A DNA stretch of 64,000 bases, taken from the NCBI RefSeq assembly GCF_050510895.1, contig NZ_JBNINT010000001.1, positions 4,154,001 to 4,218,000 on the forward strand, read 5' to 3'. Below the pieces are notes generated by a model, which was given only the letters and a program-made list of their open reading frames with translations, was not told the origin of the DNA and did no database searches. The position numbers and the translations under genes are program-made. The DNA is from Pannonibacter phragmitetus_B (GTDB lineage Bacteria; Pseudomonadota; Alphaproteobacteria; Rhizobiales; Stappiaceae). Positions 49,894-59,403 of this stretch are shown here, piece by piece; the first letter of the stretch is position 1, and every line of letters begins with the position of its first letter.

Positions 49894-51228
49894 ATGTCGG
49901 TCTCATTTTCACCCGCTCAAAGATCTATCATCGGCACTGCAGGTATTTTCAACCGGGAGAAAGGCGCCGAGGGGTCCTCTGTTGCTGCCAATCCTCTTGA
50001 AGTGACCAAAGCCAGGCAAGCAGAAGCTTTTGCGGCGGCTGCAGCTCAGAAGTCAACGGGCGGTCAGGATGAGGCCGTGGACGGCGTCGTCAAGCAGCTG
50101 AGCGAAGCAAAGCAGGCTAGTGACACCCTCAAGAACTCGGCCTCCCAGTCTGACAACAACAAGCGCGCCGACAAGATTGCCCAGATCGAGCAGAAGATCG
50201 AGTCGCTCAAGCAGCGGCTCAAGTTCGCGACGCCTGCCCAGGCACGCGCTCTGATCCGTGAGCTGAAGGAGCTCGGCAAGGAATTCAAGGAAGCGGCTCA
50301 GTCGCTTTCCAGCGGTGGCGGCGGGGCATCTGCCGCCATGACCGGTGCAACCGCGATCCCGGTAACGGCCGCGGCCGGCACTTCGGCTGTTGCTGGTGCC
50401 ACCGGGGCTGGCGGAACCGGCGCTCAGACGGCTGGTGTGGGTGCCAACTCCGCGGCGCAGAGTGCGGCAGGCGGGACCGGTGCTGCCGTGTCTCAGGCCC
50501 AGGGTGCAGACGCTGGTGCTGCTCAGACCCAAGCTAACCAGACTTCAAATGCCCAGCCTGCTGTGGATGCTGGCGGCGAAGGAGACGCAACGGCTTCCGC
50601 CACCGGAGAAACCCAACAGGCCTCCTCTGAAACTGATGATGCAGATGCAACGGCGGGAGCTGAGGCAATTGCCGGCAATGAAGATGACGGCAAGGCGCTT
50701 GCGCTCCAGACCAGCATGCGCGAGGCGATCGCCGGATATACCGCAGCAAAACCTTCCGATCAGGACAAGGCAGAGCGCAAGCAGGCGGCAGACCGGGCCG
50801 CAGCTGACGCAGCCATCAAATCCGGTGATCATGACAAGCTGAGCAAGCTGAAGAAGGAAATCGACCTCATCGCCAAGCAGATCGAGGCGCTGGCGGACAA
50901 GGATGATCCGGAGCAGCGCCGCGAACTGGAAAAAGCCAAGCGTGAGCTGGCTGAAGGACAGAAGGCTCTTGACGGTTATGTGCTGGAGCGGCTGCGCAAT
51001 TCGGAGCTTGCTGGCGGCGGTGAAGACGAGGCTGATGCTGAAGCCGGCACAGGCGGGATTGCGCCCGATGATGGGGCCGCAGACGTGGCTGTCTCCGATG
51101 CGCAGGCGCCAGCCGGCCCGGTGGGCGCTGTGACTCCGGGCCCTTCAGTTTCAGGTGGCGTTGGCATGCCGGTCATGGCACTGTCTGTGCCACTTACACT
51201 CAATCTTCGTACGGACGTGACCGTATGA
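49894..51228 (+). CDS. Unknown Ala-rich coiled-coil protein, paralogue A
   Basis: 444 residues; I recognise no named family. Layout: variable N-terminus without signal peptide or membrane helix; charged block at 91-139 (DKIAQIEQKIESLKQRLKFA.., RALIRELKELGKEF; quoted in parts); a low-complexity Ala/Gly/Thr region of about 130 residues; a second charged coiled coil (KLKKEIDLIAKQIEALADK.., RRELEKAKRELAEGQKAL); an acidic linker; and a hydrophobic C-terminal strand-like end MALSVPLTLNLRTDVTV. The next gene has the same plan. Function unknown; a surface, scaffold or secreted role is possible. Confidence 0.75.
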   Translation: MSVSFSPAQRSIIGTAGIFNREKGAEGSSVAANPLEVTKARQAEAFAAAAAQKSTGGQDEAVDGVVKQLSEAKQASDTLKNSASQSDNNKRADKIAQIEQKIESLKQRLKFATPAQARALIRELKELGKEFKEAAQSLSSGGGGASAAMTGATAIPVTAAAGTSAVAGATGAGGTGAQTAGVGANSAAQSAAGGTGAAVSQAQGADAGAAQTQANQTSNAQPAVDAGGEGDATASATGETQQASSETDDADATAGAEAIAGNEDDGKALALQTSMREAIAGYTAAKPSDQDKAERKQAADRAAADAAIKSGDHDKLSKLKKEIDLIAKQIEALADKDDPEQRRELEKAKRELAEGQKALDGYVLERLRNSELAGGGEDEADAEAGTGGIAPDDGAADVAVSDAQAPAGPVGAVTPGPSVSGGVGMPVMALSVPLTLNLRTDVTV

Positions 51229-51329
51229 TGGAATAATCCGCCGAGGCGGAGGCGCAAAGGCTGCTTCCCTGCGGCCAATTGGCCTGTTCTGCGAGGAGAC
51301 GCACGCCGGTTCGGAAAGGAGAAAATGCT

Positions 51330-52526
51330 ATGCTGTCACCCCTTTCTGCCTCTCCGAACCCGTTGGCCGCCCAGTCTCAGCGTGCGCAGACACAAGACAA
51401 GCCGCAAACCCGAAGCCAGTCCATGACTGTCATGGAGCAAAAGGGGGCGACGTCCAGCAACGTGGCGCAGGGCCGCCTCGACAAGCAGGACGCGAAGCTT
51501 CTGTCCATTGCCAAGAACGGGGTACTTGGCGAGTTCTCCGAGGAGTTTCTTGAAGGTGTCGAGGAACTGCTGCAGCTCGGCAATTCGCTTGAAGATGCGG
51601 TGGCCAAGGCCAAGGATGATCAGCGGACCGATAAGATTGCCCGCATCGAGCAGCGTATCGAAGCTCTCAAGGAACGGCTGAAATTTGCCAGCCCTGCACA
51701 GGCCAAAGCACTGATCCGCGAGTTGAAACAACTCGGCCAGGATTTCAAGCTGGCGGCCCAGTCACTTTCTGATGGTGGGAGCAAGACGGCAGCTGGGCAG
51801 CCGGGTGCCGGCTCTTCAATCACTCTTTCTGCCTCATCTTCAAGTTCGTCCCTGTCTGACGCATCGGCAACCGCTGTGCTGGCAGAAGGGGAACTGGCGG
51901 TCGAGACCGCCAATGCCCTGCTGGGTCTGCCCGCCGGTTCTGACCCTATGGCGAATAACGCTTCAGTCTCCACGGCTCAGGCTTCGGGCGGCGCAAGCGC
52001 GCAAGGGCAGTCTGCTGAGGGGGAGGCTGCAGGATCGCAGGAGGAGACCCAGGCGCAGCTGCTGCTGCAGGTCCGGGAGGCGATCGCCACCTACAACAGC
52101 ACGCAAGTGACCGTGAAGGCTTATGGCAGCGCCTATGACGGCAGTGCCCGCAAGCAGGCCGATTACGACAAGCTGCGCGATCTGGAAAAGCAGATCGATC
52201 TTCTGGCCGAGCAGATCGGGGCTCTTTCCGATAGGGATGACGAGGAGCAGCGCAAGGAGTTGGAGGCGGCAAAGCGGGAGATGGACGAGGGGCGTGACGC
52301 GCTCAATGAGTTTCGCACGGCCCAGCTCGAGGCTCAGGGCATGCCGGGCGTCGAGGGCAGTGCCGGCGGCATCGCTAATCTCTTTACAGGTCTCAACGGG
52401 TCTCAAGGCGCGGAAACCGGCATGCCGGCGGGTACGTCCGGTGTTTCGGTTTCCATCAATAAGACAGCCATCAGCTTTGCTTCCACATCCGTCAGCGTCG
52501 TGTTGCAGACGGATGTGAAGGTGTAA
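51330..52526 (+). CDS. Unknown coiled-coil protein, paralogue B
   Basis: 398 residues from ATG 51330, behind AAAGGAG at 51315-51321. The block at 101-148 matches paralogue A in 37 of 48 aligned positions by my count (DKIARIEQRIEALKERLKFA.., KALIRELKQLGQDF). The second coiled coil (KLRDLEKQIDLLAEQIGALSD) and C-terminal end SFASTSVSVVLQTDVKV also match. The middle is Ser/Ala-rich and diverged. An extra helix EEFLEGVEELLQLGNSLEDAV precedes the first block. Tandem duplication with A; 102 bp between them. Function unknown. Confidence 0.75.
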   Translation: MLSPLSASPNPLAAQSQRAQTQDKPQTRSQSMTVMEQKGATSSNVAQGRLDKQDAKLLSIAKNGVLGEFSEEFLEGVEELLQLGNSLEDAVAKAKDDQRTDKIARIEQRIEALKERLKFASPAQAKALIRELKQLGQDFKLAAQSLSDGGSKTAAGQPGAGSSITLSASSSSSSLSDASATAVLAEGELAVETANALLGLPAGSDPMANNASVSTAQASGGASAQGQSAEGEAAGSQEETQAQLLLQVREAIATYNSTQVTVKAYGSAYDGSARKQADYDKLRDLEKQIDLLAEQIGALSDRDDEEQRKELEAAKREMDEGRDALNEFRTAQLEAQGMPGVEGSAGGIANLFTGLNGSQGAETGMPAGTSGVSVSINKTAISFASTSVSVVLQTDVKV

Positions 52527-52534
52527 CTTCTGAC

Positions 52535-53470
52535 CTATTCGCCCGCACCAGGTGCTGTGGCCTGACGGCCAAAGTCCGGGGCCGGGGTTTCCTGACCGGC
52601 CTCGATGATCGAACGCCGGATGCCGCGCGTGCGGGTGAAAAGGTCGAACAGAGCCTGACCGTCGCCCCAGCGGATCGCCCTTTGCAGGGCAGACAGATCC
52701 TCCGAGAACCGCGCCAGCATTTCAAGGATCGCATCCTTGTTGTGCAGGCAGACGTCGCGCCACATGATGGGATCGGACGCTGCCAGACGCGTGAAGTCAC
52801 GGAAGCCTGACGCCGAGTACTTAATCACTTCCGACTTTGTAACGGTCTGGAGATCATCGGCCGTGCCGACGATGTTGTAGGCAATGATATGCGGTAGATG
52901 CGAGACGATGGCGAGCACCAGATCGTGGTGCTGCGGGTCCATGGTGTCCACGTTGGAGCCGCAAGCGGTCCAGAAGGCTGCAAGCTTTTCAATCGCCCTG
53001 GCGTCCGTGTCCGGCATGGGCGTCAGGATGCACCAGCGGTTCTGGAACAGCGCGGCAAAGCCCGCATCCGGGCCGGAATGCTCCGTACCTGCAATCGGGT
53101 GGCCGGGGATGAAATGCACGCCCTCCGGCACATGCGGGGCCATCTGCGAGACGACCGAGCCCTTGGTGGAGCCCACGTCCGTCAGGATCGCGCCCGGCTT
53201 CAGATGCGGCGCGATTGCTTTTGCCACCTCTTCCGAAGCGCCAACCGGCACGCTGACCACCACCAGATCCGCATCCTTCACCGCGTCCGCAGCCGAAAGG
53301 CAGTATCGGTCCCCAAGTCCCAGCTCTTCCGCGCGGGCCAGTGTCGGCGCCGAGCGGGTCGAGATGGTGATGGTCCCCGCCAGGCCTTTTTCGCGGATGA
53401 CGCGGGCGAGGGAGGAGCCGATGAGGCCGATGCCGATCAGGGCAACGCGCTGAAAATGGGGATCTGACAT
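52535..53470 (-). CDS. tyrA: Prephenate/arogenate dehydrogenase
   Basis: 311 residues. Nucleotide-binding GIGLIGSSLARVI, DVGSTKGSV, the catalytic histidine region FIPGHPIAGTEHSG and the C-terminal HLPHIIAYN and RDFTRLAASDPIMWRD segments. Oxidative decarboxylation of prephenate or arogenate towards tyrosine; substrate preference cannot be read. Last gene of the chorismate mutase-hisC-tyrA operon, 76 bp after hisC. Confidence 0.95.
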   Translation of the reverse strand: MSDPHFQRVALIGIGLIGSSLARVIREKGLAGTITISTRSAPTLARAEELGLGDRYCLSAADAVKDADLVVVSVPVGASEEVAKAIAPHLKPGAILTDVGSTKGSVVSQMAPHVPEGVHFIPGHPIAGTEHSGPDAGFAALFQNRWCILTPMPDTDARAIEKLAAFWTACGSNVDTMDPQHHDLVLAIVSHLPHIIAYNIVGTADDLQTVTKSEVIKYSASGFRDFTRLAASDPIMWRDVCLHNKDAILEMLARFSEDLSALQRAIRWGDGQALFDLFTRTRGIRRSIIEAGQETPAPDFGRQATAPGAGE

Positions 53471-53546
53471 GTCTTGTCTGGTGTCTTCAAATGGGTTTGG
53501 CCCGGCTGCCGCTTGGGCTGCGCCGGGCCATCAGGGCTTGGCGCCT

Positions 53547-54653
53547 TCAGCGCGCCATGAAACCGGCAAGGGCGGCAACCACTGCCTTGTTGGCTTCCTC
53601 GGTGCCAATGGATAGACGCAGCGCGCCCGGCAGGCCGTAGTTGGCAACCATCCGCAGGATCAGGCCATGTTCCGACAGATAGGCATCGGCATCGGCGGCG
53701 CGCTTGCCATCCTCATCCGGGAAGTGGATGAGCAGGAAGTTGCCGACGCTGGGCGTGGTCTTGAGGCCGAGCTTTTCGATCTCTGCCGCCGTCCAGGCCA
53801 TCCAGGTCTCGTTGTGAGCAATGGCTGCGTCGACAAAGGCGCGGTCGCGGATCGCGGCAATGCCAGCCGCCATGGCGGGTCCGGAGACGTTGAACGGCCC
53901 GCGGATACGGTTCATGGCGTCAATCATCTCTGCCGGGCCGAAGCCCCAGCCGAGGCGCAGGTTGGCAAGGCCATAGATCTTGGAGAAGGTGCGCGTCATG
54001 ATGACATTGTTCGAGGTCGCCACCAGCTCGATGCCGCTCTCGTAGTCATTGCGCCGCACATAATCCGCGTAGGCCGCATCCAGCACCAGCACCACGTGGG
54101 AGGGCAGGCCCGCATGCAGGCGGCGCACCTCGTCAAAGGGAATGTAGGTGCCCGTCGGATTGTTCGGATTGGCGAGGAAGACCATCTTGGTCTTCTCCGT
54201 CACGCGGGCAAGGATCGCGTCCACATCGGTCGTGAGGTTCTTTTCCGGCGCGACTACGGGCGTTGCACCGGCGGCGCGGATGGCAATCGGATAGACGAGG
54301 AAGCCGAACTCGGAATAGATCGCCTCATCGCCCGGCGCCAGATAGGTGTTGGCAATGAGCGTCAGGATCTCGTCCGACCCGGCGCCGCAGATGATGCGCT
54401 CCGGGTTGATGCCCATCACCTCGCCGATGGCTTCACGCAAGGCGGTCGATGCGCCGTCCGGATAAAGCTCCAGCTTCGATGCCACTTCGGCATAGGCCTT
54501 CTTGGCCGCATCGCTGGCACCCAGCGGAGATTCGTTCGAGGACAGTTTGTGCACCTTGCCGGTGCCCGAGGCCTTGGACTTGCCGGGAACGTAGGGGGCG
54601 ATGTCGAGAATGCCTGCGCGCGGTTGAGGGCGGGATTTGCTGGCGCTGTCCAT
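53547..54653 (-). CDS. hisC: Histidinol-phosphate / aromatic aminotransferase
   Basis: 368-residue fold-type I PLP enzyme: NPNNPTGTYIP, DAAYADYV with the pyridine-binding aspartate, and the PLP lysine in TRTFSKIYGLANLRLGWG. Lying between chorismate mutase and tyrA, it likely transaminates aromatic 2-oxo acids as well as, or instead of, imidazole acetol phosphate. ATG 54653 is followed by the usual short N-terminal extension. Confidence 0.93.
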   Translation of the reverse strand: MDSASKSRPQPRAGILDIAPYVPGKSKASGTGKVHKLSSNESPLGASDAAKKAYAEVASKLELYPDGASTALREAIGEVMGINPERIICGAGSDEILTLIANTYLAPGDEAIYSEFGFLVYPIAIRAAGATPVVAPEKNLTTDVDAILARVTEKTKMVFLANPNNPTGTYIPFDEVRRLHAGLPSHVVLVLDAAYADYVRRNDYESGIELVATSNNVIMTRTFSKIYGLANLRLGWGFGPAEMIDAMNRIRGPFNVSGPAMAAGIAAIRDRAFVDAAIAHNETWMAWTAAEIEKLGLKTTPSVGNFLLIHFPDEDGKRAADADAYLSEHGLILRMVANYGLPGALRLSIGTEEANKAVVAALAGFMAR

Positions 54654-54715
54654 GGAAGTGTCTCTGTCTCTCGTGTGTTTGGCCGCTGTCTTTAAAAAGG
54701 GCTGCGGGGCAAATA

Positions 54716-55585
54716 TCAGTCTGCGTCTTCGGCGAAATCGTCAAGCTCGTCGGCTTCGCCCTCATCGATGTCGATGGGAGAGGCGTAACCGCCGACGAAA
54801 CGCAGCACGTCTGGCTCGGCTCCAGCCTCGCGGCAGAGCGTCAGAACCTCATCCTCGCTGATGTCGCCGGAGGCGGCCAGCAGGGCATCCACGCCGTCGG
54901 CATGGCGGAAGAAGCTCAGGATCTCGAGGCCTGAATCCATAAGGCTGCCGGGGAGGACGCCGCGCCATCGTGCATCATAGACCGCCGTGTCCGGCATGCC
55001 GGCCCCCGGAATGGGGCGGCTGATGACAACGGAAGCCAGATCCGCCGGGCGTTCTTCGGCGACGAAGAAGGGCAGGCGGGCGATGATCTGCGCCCCATCC
55101 TGGCCAAGGCCGCGCCACCAGGGCAGTTCGGCCCGCTCAGTCAGGGCAATGACGCCAAGGTCCGAATGGGAGGCCGCAACCGAGCCGACCACATCGGCCG
55201 GATCGCCTGCTGTTTCCATCTCCACGGCAAAGCCGAAGTAGAAGCGGGCGGCATCGCGCATGGCGGCGATGTCGGCTGACCCGTCCAGATGCACCTGGAA
55301 TTCGCCCTGAAGGCGGGTGCAGGCGGTGATGATCTCGCGCCACAGATGTTCGGCGCTGGTCAGCGGCAGGCTGCCTTCGTGGCGCTCGACCATGCGGCGC
55401 ATCATATCGGCTTCCCGGTCCGGGCGGAACATCACGCCGTCTGCGCCGCTGGCGCGCTTGGCCGCGACGATGCCGTCAATCACGCGCACCCGCTCCATCA
55501 GCAGGCGGTGCAGCTCGGCGTCGAGCACGTCAATGCGCTGGCGCAGGCTGTCGAGAGCGGTGCCTTGGGTCTGATCACTGGCCAT
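54716..55585 (-). CDS. Chorismate mutase with C-terminal prephenate-dehydratase-like extension
   Basis: 289 residues. The first about 95 form an AroQ chorismate mutase domain (LRQRIDVLDAELHRLLMERVRVI.., AAKRASGAD, FRPDREADMMRRM, SAEHLWREIITACTRLQ; quoted in parts). The remaining about 190 residues look like a degenerate periplasmic-binding-fold dehydratase (VVGSVAASHSDLGVIALT..) lacking the usual TRF catalytic motif, followed by an acidic tail. Converts chorismate to prephenate for the downstream hisC and tyrA products; the extension may be regulatory. First gene of the operon. Confidence 0.87.
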   Translation of the reverse strand: MASDQTQGTALDSLRQRIDVLDAELHRLLMERVRVIDGIVAAKRASGADGVMFRPDREADMMRRMVERHEGSLPLTSAEHLWREIITACTRLQGEFQVHLDGSADIAAMRDAARFYFGFAVEMETAGDPADVVGSVAASHSDLGVIALTERAELPWWRGLGQDGAQIIARLPFFVAEERPADLASVVISRPIPGAGMPDTAVYDARWRGVLPGSLMDSGLEILSFFRHADGVDALLAASGDISEDEVLTLCREAGAEPDVLRFVGGYASPIDIDEGEADELDDFAEDAD

Positions 55586-55833
55586 GGGCGGGAAATGCCT
55601 TCCTGAAACATGCGTCGCATTTGGCGATAGTCATAGGCAGCAAGCGGGCGGAAAGCAAAAGAAAACGTTGACACCGTGGCCCCGCGAACCCTAGCTAACA
55701 ACCCCTTGAAGATGGTGGCGTGCTATTGCCGCAGTGAGGCCTTTGCTGCCCGGCAGGGCGGATCACTCTCGGGGAAATGGCGCGTGAGAACGGCCAGTGG
55801 AACGGCCAGTGAAAACGGGATGATGCGTCCGGC

Positions 55834-57072
55834 ATGACCGATACACCTCAGACTTCGATCCTGCGGGACGGTGCAGCTGCAGTTACCGCAAGCCTTGCCG
55901 ATCTGGAAAAGGCGCAACGGCGGGAAATCGACACGCCGAGCAGCCAGTGCCTGCGCTTCGGCCCGGATCAGGCCCTGCCGCTGGATGCGGGCGGCATGCT
56001 GGCCAACTGGCAGATCGCCTATGAAACTTACGGAACGCTGAATGCGGACCGCAGCAACGCCATTCTCATCTGCCACGCGCTGACCGGCGACCAGTATGTT
56101 GCCTCGCGCAATCCGGTGACCGGCAAGCCCGGCTGGTGGACGATGCTGGTTGGGCCCGGCAAACCGGTGGACACGGACCGCTTCTTCGTCATCTGCGCCA
56201 ATGTGCTGGGCGGCTGCATGGGCACGACGGGCCCGGCTTCCACCAATCCGGAGACCGGTCAGCCCTATGCGCTGACCATGCCGGTGGTGACCATCCGCGA
56301 CATGGTGCGGGCACAGGCCCGGCTGGTGGATCATCTGGGCATCGAAACCCTGTTTGCCGTGGTGGGCGGCTCCATGGGCGGCATGCAGGTGCTGCAATGG
56401 GCGGCGCTGTTCCCGGAACGGGTCTTCTCCGCCGTTCCGATTGCCACAGGGGCCCGCCATTCTTCGCAGAACATTGCCTTCCACGAGGTGGGCCGTCAGG
56501 CTGTAATGGCTGACCCGGATTGGCGCGGCGGCTGCTACCTCGCCGATGGCACCCGCCCCAGCAAGGGGCTGGCTGTGGCGCGCATGGCCGCGCATATCAC
56601 CTACATGTCCGACATGTCCCTGCATCAGAAATTCGGCCGCAACCTTCAGGACCGGGAAGCTCTGACCTTCGGCTTTGACGCCGATTTCCAGATCGAGAGC
56701 TATCTGCGCCATCAGGGCATGACCTTCGTCGACCGGTTCGATGCCAATTCCTATCTCTATGTGACAAGGGCGATGGACTATTTCGATCTGGCGGCAGAGC
56801 ATGACGGGGTCCTGAGCAAGGCCTTCCTGCATACGCCGACCCGCTTCTGCGTCATGTCCTTCACTTCGGACTGGCTGTTCCCGACCTCAGAGAGCAAGGC
56901 AGTGGTGCGGGCGCTGAATGCAGCTGCGGCCAACGTCTCCTTCGTGGAGATCAGCAGTGACCGCGGCCACGATGCCTTCCTGCTGGATGAGCCGGAAATG
57001 TTCCGCACCGTGCGCGGCTTCCTCACGGGAGCAGCCGCCGCACGCGGCATCGCCGGACCGGGAGAGGCATAA
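55834..57072 (+). CDS. metX: Homoserine O-acetyltransferase
   Basis: 412-residue alpha/beta-hydrolase-fold transferase. Nucleophile elbow GGSMGGMQVLQW, upstream CHALTGDQYV and GGCMGTTGP, and late Asp and His in SDWLFPTSESK and DRGHDAFLLD. Activates homoserine for sulfhydrylation to methionine. Directly followed by metW, 1 bp after its stop. The 248 bp upstream shows no SAM riboswitch I can recognise. Confidence 0.96.
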   Translation: MTDTPQTSILRDGAAAVTASLADLEKAQRREIDTPSSQCLRFGPDQALPLDAGGMLANWQIAYETYGTLNADRSNAILICHALTGDQYVASRNPVTGKPGWWTMLVGPGKPVDTDRFFVICANVLGGCMGTTGPASTNPETGQPYALTMPVVTIRDMVRAQARLVDHLGIETLFAVVGGSMGGMQVLQWAALFPERVFSAVPIATGARHSSQNIAFHEVGRQAVMADPDWRGGCYLADGTRPSKGLAVARMAAHITYMSDMSLHQKFGRNLQDREALTFGFDADFQIESYLRHQGMTFVDRFDANSYLYVTRAMDYFDLAAEHDGVLSKAFLHTPTRFCVMSFTSDWLFPTSESKAVVRALNAAAANVSFVEISSDRGHDAFLLDEPEMFRTVRGFLTGAAAARGIAGPGEA

Positions 57073-57073
57073 G

Positions 57074-57706
57074 ATGGCAAACGGCAACACAGGCGGAACA
57101 CTGAACCAGCCGCGCGGCGATCACCTTGTCATGTGCGACCTTGTGCCCGAAGGCGCGCGAGTGCTGGACGTGGGCTGTGAGGATGGGGCGCTGCTGCAGC
57201 TTCTGGCCGAGCGGCGCCGTGTCGACGGGCGCGGAATGGAATTGTCGCAGGGCGGGGTGAACAAGGCCGTGGCACGCGGACTGTCCGTGGTGCAGGGCGA
57301 TGCGGACACGGACCTTGCCGACTATCCGGACAATGCCTTCGACGTGGTGATCCTCAGCCAGACGCTGCAGGCCACCCGCGATCCCAAGGGCGTGATGGAG
57401 CAACTGCTGCGCATCGGCGGGCAGGTGGTCGTGTCGATCCCGAATTTCGCCTATTGGCGCAACCGCATGCAGCTCCTGCTGCGCGGCCGCATGCCTGTGA
57501 CCAAGTATCTGTCGTATCAGTGGTATGACACGCCCAACATCCACTTCTGTTCCATCCGCGATTTTGTCGCGCTGGTGGATGAGCTGGATGCAACAGTGGT
57601 CAAGGCTGTTGCACTTAACGGGCAAGGTTCGCGCATCAGTTTCAATGCGCCCTGGTGGCTGTGGAATCTGGTGGGCGAGCAGGCGGTGTTCCTGCTGCGC
57701 CGCTGA
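57074..57706 (+). CDS. metW: Methionine biosynthesis protein MetW
   Basis: 210 residues from ATG 57074. A methyltransferase-like fold: LVPEGARVLDVGCEDGALLQLL, VVQGDADTDLADYPDNAFDVVILSQTLQA (partly quoted), QVVVSIPNFAYWRNR, YQWYDTPNIHFCS. MetW partners with MetX and stabilises or activates it. Overlapping-style spacing with metX indicates coupling. Convergent with the next gene. Confidence 0.95.
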   Translation: MANGNTGGTLNQPRGDHLVMCDLVPEGARVLDVGCEDGALLQLLAERRRVDGRGMELSQGGVNKAVARGLSVVQGDADTDLADYPDNAFDVVILSQTLQATRDPKGVMEQLLRIGGQVVVSIPNFAYWRNRMQLLLRGRMPVTKYLSYQWYDTPNIHFCSIRDFVALVDELDATVVKAVALNGQGSRISFNAPWWLWNLVGEQAVFLLRR

Positions 57707-57709
57707 GCT

Positions 57710-58491
57710 TCACTTGCGGCGCGGTGGTGTTCTGTCGCGCCGGTGCGGATTGAGGCCGGGAGTGACGCCGGTCTCCGGCACAAAGACGGGCCTGAGCACC
57801 CGCAGCACGCTGCGTTTGCCGCCATCGGCCTGGGCAGGCTTGTAAAGCCGCTTCTGCGCCTCGATCACCAGCAGCCCGGCAAAGGCCGGCCAGAGCGCCC
57901 GGCCAACGGTTTCCCAGGTGCGTGCCGAGCGCAGGATGACCTTCGACTTCACCGGCGGAATGTAGAGCGTTTCTTCCTTCGAGATCACGTCGAACTGGCA
58001 GCTCTGCAGCAACGCCTGGATCTGGCTCTTGGAAAACGGGCGGCCATAACCGAAGGGCGAGGTTTCCGCCCGCGCCCACACACCGCGCCGGTTTGGCACG
58101 ATGACGATCAACTTGCCGCCCGGCACAAGCACGCGCCACGCCTCGCGCAGCAGCGCAGCCGGATCTCCGGCCATATCCAGTGCATGCACCATGATGGCGC
58201 GCTGGAAGAAGCTGTCGCAGAACGGCAATTGGTCCGCTTCCACCAGAACCGAGGCATTGGCCCGCTCGCGCGGCCAGTGCACGACGCCTTGCGCGGCAGG
58301 CATGGCCGCCACGCAGCGCTCCGCCTCATCCATGTAGGGGCGCAGAAACGGCCCGGCATAGCCGATGCCCAAAAGGCTTTCCCCTTGGCACTGGGCCAAA
58401 GCGCCCGCACCCGCGCTCCGATCAGGCTGCGCAGCAAACGGCCAAGTGGCAGGTCATAAAAGGTTCTGAGATCGCCGACGTCGAGATACAT
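57710..58491 (-). CDS. SAM-dependent methyltransferase (one apparent frameshift)
   Basis: Starts at ATG 58491 (MYLDVGDLRTFYDLPLGRLL..ARVRALWPSAKG) and continues in another frame as ESLLGIGYAGPFLRPYMDEAERC.. through VLVEADQLPFCDSFF..MVHALD, WRVLVPGGKLIVIVPNRRG to a basic C-terminus. One additional base in the C run 58381-58384 (G on the coding strand) restores 260 residues. The glycine-rich LGIGYAG is SAM motif I. The RRGVWARAE..PFGYGRPFS stretch is typical of the YafE/BioC-like group near gloB. Substrate unknown. Confidence 0.87.
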
Positions 58492-58626
58492 GGCCTGCCC
58501 GGTTCAATTCGGCGCGATTGAACCTTGCCTTGGCGCAAGACGCAAGGGCTAATGACCCGATCGCCCTTGCCCCAGCCTGCGGCATTTGCCACTCTGCGGG
58601 CCGGATTCAACAACGGGAGAGACAGA

Positions 58627-59400
58627 ATGGCGCGGCTTCAGATCAGGCAGTTTCCCTGCCTGTCCGACAATTACGGTGTGCTGGCACGTGATCCGGAGAG
58701 CGGATCGGTGATTGCCATCGATGTGCCGGATGCTGCGCCCTATCTGGCGGAACTGGCGGAAACCGGCTGGCGTCTGACCCATATTCTGATCACTCACCAT
58801 CACTGGGACCATGTGCAGGGACTGGTGCCGCTAAAGGAAGCGACGGGTGCCCGGGTCATCGGCCCAGGCCTGTCGCGGGACAAGATTTCAGGCCTTGATG
58901 AAGTGGTGGAAGATGGAGACATCTTCCACATTGCCGAGCTGAAGGTGGAGGCCATCTCGACGCCCGGTCATACGCTCGATCAGATTTCCTGGTGGTTCGA
59001 GCAGGCGGGCGTCATCCATACGGGCGACACCTTGTTCTCGCTGGGCTGCGGCCGCGTTTTCGAGGGCGACATGGAAATGATGTGGGCCTCGCTCGACAAG
59101 CTGAACCGCCGCCTGCCGGATGATACAGTCATCTACTGCGGCCACGAATACACCCTCTCCAATGGGCGCTTTGCCCTGAGTGTTGATCCGGATAACGCTG
59201 CCCTGAAGGAACGGGTAGCAGAAGTGGAGCGGTTGCGGGCGGAGCATCTGGCTACCCTGCCAACCACCATGGAACAGGAACGGGCAACCAATCCGTTCCT
59301 GCGGGCGGGTGATCCGGGGCTTGCCGCCGCCCTCGGCATGGCAGGGGCCAGCCCTGCCGAAGTCTTCGCGGAACTGCGGGGACGCAAGGACAGGTTCTGA
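58627..59400 (+). CDS. gloB: Hydroxyacylglutathione hydrolase (glyoxalase II)
   Basis: 257 residues from ATG 58627. Metal-binding THHHWDH, STPGHTLDQIS, HTGDTLFSLGCGR and CGHEYTLSN supply the two-zinc ligands of the metallo-beta-lactamase fold. The C-terminal substrate-binding domain contains NPFLR. Hydrolyses S-lactoylglutathione to lactate in methylglyoxal detoxification. Followed after 3 bp by the DUF985 gene. Confidence 0.96.
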   Translation: MARLQIRQFPCLSDNYGVLARDPESGSVIAIDVPDAAPYLAELAETGWRLTHILITHHHWDHVQGLVPLKEATGARVIGPGLSRDKISGLDEVVEDGDIFHIAELKVEAISTPGHTLDQISWWFEQAGVIHTGDTLFSLGCGRVFEGDMEMMWASLDKLNRRLPDDTVIYCGHEYTLSNGRFALSVDPDNAALKERVAEVERLRAEHLATLPTTMEQERATNPFLRAGDPGLAAALGMAGASPAEVFAELRGRKDRF

Positions 59401-59403
59401 GCC

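Noticed and set aside
55586..55833. SAM riboswitch ahead of metX
   Set aside because: No SAM-I or SAM-II conserved core could be recognised in the 248-bp region.
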